Part shown: one piece after another, positions 1 to 6,368 of the stretch
Layout of the letters: every line of letters starts with the position of its first letter
Position numbering within the stretch: the stretch's first letter is position 1
Assembly (NCBI GenBank): GCA_036562565.1
Contig: DATCJY010000070.1
Coordinates: 1-10,117 of the forward strand
Direction of reading: 5' to 3'
From: DATCJY01 sp036562565
Lineage (GTDB): Bacteria > Bacteroidota > Bacteroidia > Flavobacteriales_D > Sanyastnellaceae
Length of the DNA stretch: 10,117 nucleotides
Notes under the pieces: generated by a model
What the model was told of the DNA's origin: nothing
What the model saw: only the letters and a program-made list of their open reading frames with translations
Databases searched by the model: none
Program-made: the position numbers and the translations under genes

Positions 1-1
1 T

Positions 2-547
2 GGCAAAGGCGTGAGCGCAGCTTTTCTCATGGCCAATTTCCAAGCTTATCTGCGTTCGATTTTCGCTTATCGCAACGGTGACCTTACCGAGATCATCCGC
101 GAGCTCAATGACCGCGTGATCAATACCGCGATGGGGGAGAAATACATCACGCTGTTCCTAGCAATTTACAAGCGCTCCACTCGCATGCTCAATTATGTGA
201 ACTGTGGCCACAATCCTCCTGTCATGGTGGACGCAAATGGATATACCCAATTCCTCAAACACGGTACGGTAGGTATTGGTATGTTCGATAAACTTCCGAA
301 AGTGGTGGAAGGCGAAGTGAAACTGGCGCCAAATACCGTGATTGTTTGCTTTACCGATGGGTTGGTGGAAACCGAAAATGAAAACGGAGAAGCCTACGGA
401 GAAGAGCGCTTGGAAAAACTCGTCCTTTCATACTTTGATGATTCAATGTCTGATTTGAACGATGTAATCCTCGAATCACTGAACGAGTTCCGCAACGATG
501 AACCGTATCGGGATGACCTCGCTATTTTGAGCTGTCGTTTCTATTAA
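2..547 (+). CDS. SpoIIE-family (PP2C-type) Ser/Thr phosphatase, 3' part only
   Basis: This is the C-terminal 181 residues of a protein whose start lies left of the window. Reading from base 2 gives GKGVSAAFLMA at once, the metal-binding/helix region that usually follows an Asp in DxxGKG of SpoIIE-type phosphatases. Further on come CGHNPP, then VIVCFTDGLVETENENGE (the metal-ligand TDG block), GEERLEKL, and DDLAIL just before the end. These are in family order, so the catalytic half looks intact. Family members dephosphorylate Ser/Thr-phosphorylated proteins, often anti-sigma-factor antagonists, in partner-switching pathways. The N-terminal sensor (GAF, PAS, HAMP or TPR in relatives) is not visible, so the input signal is unknown. 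The next gene, tilS, follows on the same strand 37 nt later, or directly if its TTG start is used, which suggests cotranscription. The family call is firm; the specific role is not known. Confidence 0.9.
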   Translation, partial: GKGVSAAFLMANFQAYLRSIFAYRNGDLTEIIRELNDRVINTAMGEKYITLFLAIYKRSTRMLNYVNCGHNPPVMVDANGYTQFLKHGTVGIGMFDKLPKVVEGEVKLAPNTVIVCFTDGLVETENENGEAYGEERLEKLVLSYFDDSMSDLNDVILESLNEFRNDEPYRDDLAILSCRFY

Positions 548-584
548 GTTGTTTGAGGCGCCAGTGCGTGTAATTTCGCAGTTC

Positions 585-1922
585 ATGCGCCTCGACTCAA
601 CTTCTTTTGTCCAGCATATCAATCAACTTCAACTCTTCCATCGCGATGAGTTATTGCTCGTGGCAGTGAGTGGTGGCGTGGATAGCATGGTGCTGGTTCA
701 TTTGCTGTGGAGAAGCGGCTATCGTTTTCATATAGCGCATGTCAATTTTGGTTTAAGAGGCAATGAAAGCGATGACGATGAACGCTTCGTAATAGAATAT
801 GCGCAACAGCACCACATCTCATATCACGTGCATCGCGCTTCACCCCACGATTTCAAACAAGATAAAACATCCATTCAGGAAGATGCCCGCAGGTTGCGTT
901 ATAGATGGCTCCACGAATTAAAGCAGGAGATAGGTGCCGGTGCAATTGTCTTGGCCCATCACATGGATGATCAGAGCGAAACCATTTTGCATCAGTTCTT
1001 ACGCGGAGGAATGCTTGCCGCATTGCGTGGAATGCATGCTCGGCAAGACGACCTCGTGCGTCCGCTGCTTGCGTTTTCAAAAAAGGAAATCTTGGCATAT
1101 GCGCACAAGCACCGGGTGGCTTGGCGCGAAGACAGCAGCAACCACACCACAGTCTATACACGCAATTATCTGCGCCATGAAGTCATTCCGGCTCTGCAAA
1201 AAGTCAATCCGGATATTCAATCTTCGCTCGCTGAGCGCGCCTCCATCTTTGCTGAAATTGAACAGTTGGTGGATCAGACCACGCAAGGCTTATTGAACAA
1301 AATGGTTCAGTGCTCACCGGGCAGTGAATCCATCGGCACTGATGATGTCGCTCAGTCTCCTTACCGGCAACTGCTACTCTGGAAATGGCTGTCACCCGTT
1401 GGTTTCAGTGCGGCACAAATACAGGAGGTGTTGAATATCCTTTCAGCTCAGTCAGGAGCTTATGTGGAGAATTCAACGCATCGTGTATTAAAAGATAGGG
1501 GTGCATTGATACTCTATTCCAAGCAGCACGGCCAAGTTGCGGATGAGTTGATTGCGGATTTGCCTTTTAGTTCCTCCCATATTTCCATCGCCTTTTCTAC
1601 GCGTGAGGAGGTTCGGTTCAATCAACGGCATGTGCAGTTCATGGATGCGGCAAAAATCAAATTTCCGTTGACACTGCGCGTGTGGAAAGAAGGGGATAAG
1701 TGGCAACCATTTGGATTGCGCGGCACACAAAAGATAAGTGATTTATTAGTAGGGCAAAAGGTTTCTTTGGCAGATAAACCAAACGTGCGTTTGCTCCAAG
1801 ATGCTGACGGAACCATCATTGCTACGCGTTGGCGCATCAGCGAGCACGCAAAACTGGAGGAAAATTCCAAGCAGATTTTGCGAGTGGAATGGCTACTCGC
1901 TGGAGATAATGAAACCCGGTGA
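585..1922 (+). CDS. tilS: tRNA(Ile)-lysidine synthetase TilS
   Basis: TilS is the cytoplasmic enzyme that uses ATP and lysine to convert C34 of the CAU anticodon of tRNA-Ile2 into lysidine, so the tRNA reads AUA and is charged with Ile. It is normally essential. Numbered from the ATG at 585 (445 aa), the PP-loop SGGVDS is at residues 29-34, AHVNFGLRG at 51-59, EDARRLRY at 99-106, AHHMDDQSET at 124-133 and RNYLRHEVIP at 193-202: the full N-terminal ATPase signature. The TilS C-terminal domain covers roughly the last 80 residues (KEGDKWQPFGLRGTQKISD, then IIATRWRISE). Length is normal for the two-domain form. A TTG at 549, one base after the upstream stop, would add 12 residues; I prefer ATG 585 because it leaves the usual short lead before the P-loop. 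No Shine-Dalgarno sequence decides it. The gene probably shares a transcript with the upstream phosphatase. Confidence 0.95.
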   Translation: MRLDSTSFVQHINQLQLFHRDELLLVAVSGGVDSMVLVHLLWRSGYRFHIAHVNFGLRGNESDDDERFVIEYAQQHHISYHVHRASPHDFKQDKTSIQEDARRLRYRWLHELKQEIGAGAIVLAHHMDDQSETILHQFLRGGMLAALRGMHARQDDLVRPLLAFSKKEILAYAHKHRVAWREDSSNHTTVYTRNYLRHEVIPALQKVNPDIQSSLAERASIFAEIEQLVDQTTQGLLNKMVQCSPGSESIGTDDVAQSPYRQLLLWKWLSPVGFSAAQIQEVLNILSAQSGAYVENSTHRVLKDRGALILYSKQHGQVADELIADLPFSSSHISIAFSTREEVRFNQRHVQFMDAAKIKFPLTLRVWKEGDKWQPFGLRGTQKISDLLVGQKVSLADKPNVRLLQDADGTIIATRWRISEHAKLEENSKQILRVEWLLAGDNETR

Positions 1923-2040
1923 TTGGATGGTCGGGATATTGCTCTGGTACTTCCAAGATGTAACCAATTTGGCGCAGCTATCGTTCAATTACTCGTGAAT
2001 TTTACCTGCAAGGTTCACATTTAAACTAGAGAAATTAGAT

Positions 2041-2331
2041 ATGATGTTGACGCTCAAGTCGGAAACTGACCTGCAAACCATCCGACAATTCAAATACCAC
2101 GATACAGACGTGCTCGACAAACCGCAAGACCGCATCAAGCGTGCTTCGAGTCTGATGAAAGCGGCATTGCTCGATACCATGTCCGGTAGCGAGGCCATCG
2201 TCATTATTCAATCCGTCAATGAGGTGAACAAAGTGCGTTCTCGCGTAATTGCCGTAGGCAATGAGCGTGTCATGTTGGAACGCGGTGTCAGCATTCCGTT
2301 GGGTTCTATACGGGATGTAGAGTTCCCTTAA
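2041..2331 (+). CDS. Small soluble protein of unknown function, 96 aa
   Basis: I cannot assign a function. The product starts MMLTLKSETDLQTIRQFKYH and is soluble, with no signal peptide, membrane segment or cysteine. The N-terminal half looks helical and charged (DVLDKPQDRIKRASSLMKAA). The C-terminal half alternates in a beta-like way (EAIVIIQSV, KVRSRVIAVG, RVMLERGVSIPLGSIRDVEF), which suggests a small helix-plus-beta-barrel fold; that is inference only. The start is ATG-ATG at 2041/2044, after an AT-rich stretch. The gene lies 118 nt downstream of tilS on the same strand. I found no strong TAnnTTTG promoter in that gap, so read-through from tilS is plausible. Its TAA stop (2329-2331) shares bases with the stop codon of the convergent yfhO. 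Coding use is consistent with a real gene: the frame is open over its whole length and the protein composition is balanced. Confidence 0.75.
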   Translation: MMLTLKSETDLQTIRQFKYHDTDVLDKPQDRIKRASSLMKAALLDTMSGSEAIVIIQSVNEVNKVRSRVIAVGNERVMLERGVSIPLGSIRDVEFP

Positions 2332-5027
2332 TCCTGATTGTTGGTGGGCAGCATCGCTCCTTTCATGTTGAGAGCAAAAGCACCCAACACGAAAATTAAC
2401 AGTGCTATTGAGCCGATGTAATTGATGGTTACCCCTTTCTTATATGATGCGGGTTCAAAACTCCATTCAATGGTGTGCTCACCGGCAGGAACTTCAATAC
2501 CGCGCAAGATGTAATTGGCTCTGAACACCGGAACTTCTTGTCCGTCCACCCGGCATACCCATCCTTGAGGATAATAAATCTCGCTGAACACTACCGGGGC
2601 TGCCACATTGCTCTTGGATGTGAACGTGAGACGCTTGGTAGCATATTCAGTTAATTGGATGGTTGCGGTGGAGTCCACCGCTGCGTTCACTTTCGCTATG
2701 TCTTTGAAGCTCTCGCGAACAATGGCTGTGTTGCGCAAATCGGCTTGGCCCAATGCAAGCATTTCTTCATCTGCTGTAGCTACATACTCTATGTTGTTTA
2801 CGAACCACGCATTGCCAAAGGCATTCGTGCTGTTGTCCAACGGAGGTGCTTCACCGGAATATTTGATGTAGCGGGTGTTGAGCATATTGATGAGGTCCAA
2901 TTCCTTCATCGCGGAATCCACGGTGGCCATACTTCTGCTTTGCAGAGCTGTCGTGAGCATACCAATCTCTTCTCGCAAATAAAAGTCGATCACTTCCTGA
3001 TAAATCTTGAGTTTGGCTGCGTGATAACCGCCAATGCTCTTATGGAAGTACGGAACGCTTGCCTCTGAGAAAACTCCGGGTGATGCGAGCAATACTCGGT
3101 AATTACTGTTGAGGTTCAGTGCACCGAAATCAGCCGCATACTGCAACTTCTGCTTGTTCTTGATTTTGCTATATGGCTTGGTGGTTTCAAGTGCAGTGAG
3201 CAATTCTTTGCTCTTAGCATCGAAGTTTTCAATTTTTCCTTTTTCTATATCCAGGATGGTGTTATCGCAGAAATCAGGTGAATAGGGGATGAGCATATCC
3301 TCGAGTTTCGCATAATGGCGATACTCTTGTTTGCCTGTCATCGGGTTTTTCCATTTGTCTTCGTTCACATAACGTGATGATACACCCCAGAGGTCAACTG
3401 CCATCACAACCGCAAGAACAGCAGCTGCTACATAGGTGTTTAATTTTTTGAATGCGGCAGCGATGAGCAATCCCACGGCAACAACTACCCAAAGCAGGCT
3501 ACGCTGTGCATCTTGGGTAAAGATGTAAGTGCGTGCATCTCTGAGCGCATCTTCCATGGATTGAATCATGCGGATGGCTTCGGGTTGGGCCTTGTATTGC
3601 TCCTGAAGGCTTTCGAAATATTCAGACTCCATCGGAGAAATGAGGTCTCCGGTGAGAGAGGGATTGAATGCCACAATGAGGAATATAACAAAGAGTGATC
3701 CTACTCCAATCAGGAATGGCTTGCGGTTGGCTGCAGTCCATTCTTTGTTCAGCACTTGATCAATGAAGATGATACCCAAGGCCGGTGCCATTACCTGAAT
3801 CAACACGAGCATCATTTTGGAATCCCTGAACTTGTTGTACATCGGGAAATGATGGATGAAGAAATCATTGAGCCCGTGTATGTTTTTCATGGAAAGAGCA
3901 ATGGCCAAAATGCTGAGCAATAGAAACGGCCATTTCAAAACATCTTTTGAGAAGAACAGAGCCACCACGAAGATGAACATCATGGCCGCACCAAAATAGA
4001 AGGCTCCGGCTGAAGCACCTTGCGCCCCCCAATACTGTGGGAACGATTGTAGGTTTTCACGCACTTGGCGGTTCACTTGTTGCATGGCTTCTTTATTATC
4101 CGAAATGCGCACCATGGACGAACCTCCACGTGCGTTGGGAATAATCAATGACCATTGTTCTCCGGGAGCCATGTTGTACTCAAGGATATAGTCGGCTTTC
4201 AAGCCTTTGCTGTCAGCCACCTCTTTTGGGCTTCCATCGGGAGTGATGGTCAGCTCTGATTCTCCGCGTGTGGTGAGTTTGCTGTATTCATAGGTGGTCA
4301 TCAGGCTACCGGCATTTGGAGCCAATGCCAACACAGTGGCTACTATCAACAGGCCTGATGTTTTGAGTGCATAAGGAAGTTGTTTCTGCACGATGAGTCG
4401 GATGACCTCAGTGACTGCCACGGCACCGAGCAGGAACACGAGGTAATATGTCATCTGTAAGTGGTTGGCGGCAAAGTGCAATCCGGTAAAGAGAGCAAAT
4501 ACGGCACTTCCTAAAATCCATCTTCCGCGATAAGCCAATAACAATCCGCCCAGAGCAGGAGCCATATAGGCAATTGCATTCACTTTTGAAGTGTGCCCGG
4601 CACCGATGTAGAGAATGTTGATGGTAGAAAGCCCGAAAGCAATCGCTGCCGCTATACCGAGCCATGGGCGCACGCGTGCACACAATGTGAAGATGTAGAA
4701 GCCGAACATGCACATGAAGAGGATTCCGTTCATGCCGCTGATTCCGAACTTCGCTATCTTATCTATTGTGCGTAACCAGTTGGACGGATATAGCACATTG
4801 GTTTGGTATGCCGGCATTCCTCCAAACATGTTATTACTCCAAAGCGCTTCTTCCTTGTTTACCAAGCGGTAGTCAGCTGTCTCTTTGGACATGCCCATTA
4901 CGTGTTCGATATCGGGCTGCTTAAGTGCGTACTCGTCTCCAATGAGGGAGAAAAACGTGTTGGCTATGATGGCGAATACAACCACTGCTACCACATGGGG
5001 CAGGGCGCGAAGGAAGATGGCTTTCAT
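2328..5027 (-). CDS. YfhO-family multi-pass membrane protein, 899 aa
   Basis: A large polytopic membrane protein of the YfhO family. About twelve hydrophobic segments are visible: residues 8-30, 98-118, 122-143, 150-166, a pair at 170-212, 219-240, 342-360, 366-380, 405-424, about 437-457, a pair around 500-545, and a last one near the C-terminus (about 870-890). Soluble loops lie at about 241-340 and 560-865. Family-typical blocks are LWSNNMFGGMPAYQ (62-75), GHTSKVNAIAYMAP (144-157), AANHLQMTYY (186-195), PNARGGSS (297-304), QYWGAQGASAGAFYFGA (331-347) and MYNKFRDSKMML (396-407). Some Firmicutes YfhO proteins glycosylate lipoteichoic acid; Bacteroidota lack that polymer, so the substrate here is unknown and a glycosyltransferase-like (GT-C) role is inference. 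The start is an ATG (complement of 5025-5027), 100 nt after the DUF4834 gene on the same strand. No clear promoter motif lies in that gap, so an operon is likely. Confidence 0.88.
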   Translation of the reverse strand: MKAIFLRALPHVVAVVVFAIIANTFFSLIGDEYALKQPDIEHVMGMSKETADYRLVNKEEALWSNNMFGGMPAYQTNVLYPSNWLRTIDKIAKFGISGMNGILFMCMFGFYIFTLCARVRPWLGIAAAIAFGLSTINILYIGAGHTSKVNAIAYMAPALGGLLLAYRGRWILGSAVFALFTGLHFAANHLQMTYYLVFLLGAVAVTEVIRLIVQKQLPYALKTSGLLIVATVLALAPNAGSLMTTYEYSKLTTRGESELTITPDGSPKEVADSKGLKADYILEYNMAPGEQWSLIIPNARGGSSMVRISDNKEAMQQVNRQVRENLQSFPQYWGAQGASAGAFYFGAAMMFIFVVALFFSKDVLKWPFLLLSILAIALSMKNIHGLNDFFIHHFPMYNKFRDSKMMLVLIQVMAPALGIIFIDQVLNKEWTAANRKPFLIGVGSLFVIFLIVAFNPSLTGDLISPMESEYFESLQEQYKAQPEAIRMIQSMEDALRDARTYIFTQDAQRSLLWVVVAVGLLIAAAFKKLNTYVAAAVLAVVMAVDLWGVSSRYVNEDKWKNPMTGKQEYRHYAKLEDMLIPYSPDFCDNTILDIEKGKIENFDAKSKELLTALETTKPYSKIKNKQKLQYAADFGALNLNSNYRVLLASPGVFSEASVPYFHKSIGGYHAAKLKIYQEVIDFYLREEIGMLTTALQSRSMATVDSAMKELDLINMLNTRYIKYSGEAPPLDNSTNAFGNAWFVNNIEYVATADEEMLALGQADLRNTAIVRESFKDIAKVNAAVDSTATIQLTEYATKRLTFTSKSNVAAPVVFSEIYYPQGWVCRVDGQEVPVFRANYILRGIEVPAGEHTIEWSFEPASYKKGVTINYIGSIALLIFVLGAFALNMKGAMLPTNNQD

Positions 5028-5110
5028 TCGTTACAGAAAAAAATGGTTTGCTCTCTTTTGTGAATTGGGGCGGAAGTTAACCAAGAGCCGGTGAGATAGG
5101 TGAAAGGTGT

Positions 5111-5129
5111 TGCACAGGATGTGCACATC
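5111..5129. repeat. Two overlapping inverted repeats between DUF4834 and yfhO genes
   Basis: TGCACA (5111-5116), GGA, TGTGCA (5120-5125) forms a 6-bp inverted repeat with a 3-nt centre. Overlapping it is GATGTGCACATC (5118-5129), a perfect 12-bp palindrome that reaches into the DUF4834 stop codon. They could be a protein-binding site or alternative RNA hairpins. There is no adjacent T-run, so it does not look like an intrinsic terminator. Confidence 0.4.
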
Positions 5130-5388
5130 AGTCCTTGATTTCTACATAATCCACATACTCTCCTTCGTTGGACGATGTGGATGATGTTCTGGGACCGCTC
5201 TGAATGGTGACGTCTCCTTCCTGGCGTTGTTGCTGTTGAAAATCAGCCATGCGTTGGCGCATGTTTTCCTCGGCTTTCTTCATCACATAAGGCAAAGTCA
5301 TGCGAGCAATCAATCGCAAAATGAATGAAATAGCGATGATCCACAAGATTATGCGCAAAACGCCTGTCAGAGAAGCTTCGTACACCAT
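5128..5388 (-). CDS. DUF4834-family small membrane protein, 86 aa
   Basis: A short single-pass membrane protein. Residues about 9-28 (GVLRIILWIIAISFILRLIA) form the membrane segment, followed by a basic/charged stretch (YVMKKAEENMRQRMADFQQQ), a Ser/Thr-rich linker, and the C-terminal GEYVDYVEIKD. The membrane helix, polar linker and terminal GEYVDY-E motif match the Bacteroidota-restricted DUF4834 family as I know it; its function is unknown. The ATG is the complement of 5386-5388. It precedes yfhO on the same strand, so the two are likely cotranscribed. Overlapping its first 22 bases is the end of a possible 41-codon ORF (5367-5492). A TAGATTTG motif (complement of 5393-5400) sits 4 bases upstream of the ATG; if used as a -7 element the mRNA would be nearly leaderless, but the -33 element is poor. 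Confidence 0.8.
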   Translation of the reverse strand: MVYEASLTGVLRIILWIIAISFILRLIARMTLPYVMKKAEENMRQRMADFQQQQRQEGDVTIQSGPRTSSTSSNEGEYVDYVEIKD

Positions 5389-5492
5389 GCGGCAAATCTA
5401 ATCTTATTCGGGTAGACTCCATTCACAAAGGAATCTAAAGCCTTCACCAAATCCTCGGTTTTGAAGATGGTATTTTTGATTTCATTTCGCAT
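5367..5492 (-). CDS. Candidate small ORF (41 aa) overlapping the DUF4834 start
   Basis: On the minus strand an ATG at the complement of 5490-5492 opens 41 codons, ending in TGA at the complement of 5367-5369. The product begins MRNEIKNTIFKTEDLVKALD, continues SFVNGVYPNKIRFAAWCTKL and ends with a further Leu. It is a mixed-charge, soluble peptide with a plausible helix (EDLVKALDSFVNGV) and no membrane segment. An in-frame TAG lies five codons upstream of the ATG, so this is a complete ORF, not a tail of something longer. It overlaps the start of the DUF4834 gene by 22 nt in another frame, an arrangement that would allow translational coupling. I do not recognise the peptide. It occupies most of the gap between the divergent DUF4834 and PASTA genes, which could otherwise be plain regulatory DNA. 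Real coding is uncertain. Confidence 0.35.
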   Translation of the reverse strand: MRNEIKNTIFKTEDLVKALDSFVNGVYPNKIRFAAWCTKLL

Positions 5493-5499
5493 TAATGGC

Positions 5500-5529
5500 T
5501 GTTTCTAAATGCACTATGCGTTAAGTTTG
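5500..5529 (+). promoter_or_regulatory. Possible Bacteroidota-type promoter for the PASTA gene
   Basis: TAAGTTTG at 5522-5529 fits the TAnnTTTG -7 consensus of the Bacteroidota housekeeping sigma factor. A partial -33 element (TGTTTC, 5500-5505) lies about 17 nt upstream. Transcription would begin near 5534-5536, giving a leader of roughly 12 nt before the ATG at 5547. The -7 match is good and the -33 match is weak. Confidence 0.35.
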
Positions 5530-5546
5530 GCACCATCATTTTGCGC

Positions 5547-6350
5547 ATGTCATTTATCAGTTATATCAAATCTGCCGCCTTTGGCAAGACTCTTCTCAAG
5601 ATTGTCTTGCTCTATGGTATTCTCATTGCTGTCTCTTGGTTTTGGTTGAAATGGTACACTGATCACGGTGAGTATGTCACGGTTCCGGAGCTTAGAGGGA
5701 TGTCATTGGAAGAGGCCATTTCTGCTCTGGAGGACAGAAATCTGCAGTACTTGGTGGTGGATAGTGTATATGACCGCAAGGCTACGCCCGGGGCTATTTT
5801 GGACCAAAACCCCTCGCCTGAAAGTCAGGTGAAGGAAGGGCGTCAAGTATTCCTCACCATCTATCGCATCAATCCTCCGATGGAAAAAATCGGTATCAAG
5901 GAAGGAGATTTCGCCACGGTGGCATTAATCAAACTGGCTAATAAGGGAATTGATTTTGACACGTTGTATGAAGACAATAACACCTTGGCCGGCAGTATTA
6001 TCCGTGTGTTGTATAACAATAAAAAAGTGACCTCTCCGGATTTTGAAGTACCGCGCGGTAGCAAAGTAAAACTAGTGATTGGCAGAGCGGCCAGCTCAAA
6101 AGTGACCGTACCCGATCTGTACGGTAAAACATGTGCCGAGGCGGAACAAATTCTGGAATCCATGAATCTGATATGCAATTGCCGTTTCGAACCCGGAATT
6201 AATTTCCCTACGCCACAAGATTCAGCTGTTTTTCGCGTTTGCCGCCAGAGCCCGGAAGCAGATCCTATCATCGGAGTTTCTCCGGGAAGAATTGTTGACT
6301 TGTTTTTATATGGCACTCCGTGTCCGCGTGATACAACCGATGCCCATTAA
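5547..6350 (+). CDS. Membrane-anchored PASTA-domain protein without kinase domain, 267 aa
   Basis: One N-terminal membrane anchor (residues about 16-34, LLKIVLLYGILIAVSWFWL) is followed by three extracytoplasmic PASTA repeats. Repeat 1 is at about 43-108 (VTVPELRGMSLEEAISALE, then ILDQNPSPESQVKEG). Repeat 2 is at about 112-181 and is divergent, lacking the usual VPDL start but keeping VPRGSKVKLVIG. Repeat 3 is at about 185-256 (VTVPDLYGKTCAEAEQILE, then VCRQSPEADPIIGVSPG). PASTA domains in other bacteria bind peptidoglycan fragments or act in cell-wall sensing, usually attached to a Ser/Thr kinase or a PBP; here there is neither, so a structural or scaffolding role at the wall is inference. 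Repeat 3 and the tail hold five cysteines (196, 210, 212, 232, 259), unusual for PASTA. I start at ATG 5547; a TTG at 5541 would add two residues. The T9SS cargo gene follows after 18 nt, probably in one transcript. Confidence 0.9.
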   Translation: MSFISYIKSAAFGKTLLKIVLLYGILIAVSWFWLKWYTDHGEYVTVPELRGMSLEEAISALEDRNLQYLVVDSVYDRKATPGAILDQNPSPESQVKEGRQVFLTIYRINPPMEKIGIKEGDFATVALIKLANKGIDFDTLYEDNNTLAGSIIRVLYNNKKVTSPDFEVPRGSKVKLVIGRAASSKVTVPDLYGKTCAEAEQILESMNLICNCRFEPGINFPTPQDSAVFRVCRQSPEADPIIGVSPGRIVDLFLYGTPCPRDTTDAH

Positions 6351-6368
6351 TTCGACTCTATTTAAACG

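Noticed and set aside
549..584. Use of TTG at 549 as the tilS start
   Set aside because: It would add 12 residues before the usual short N-terminus. ATG at 585 fits the family better, though the TTG cannot be fully excluded.
1909..1998. 29-codon ORF overlapping the tilS end (begins MKPGDWMVG)
   Set aside because: Short, Trp-rich and without a recognisable start context. More likely the chance open tail of a shadow frame in tilS than a gene.
4408..4713. 101-codon minus-strand ORF inside yfhO in another frame
   Set aside because: His/Arg/Cys-rich shadow of the yfhO membrane region; the yfhO frame carries family motifs throughout.
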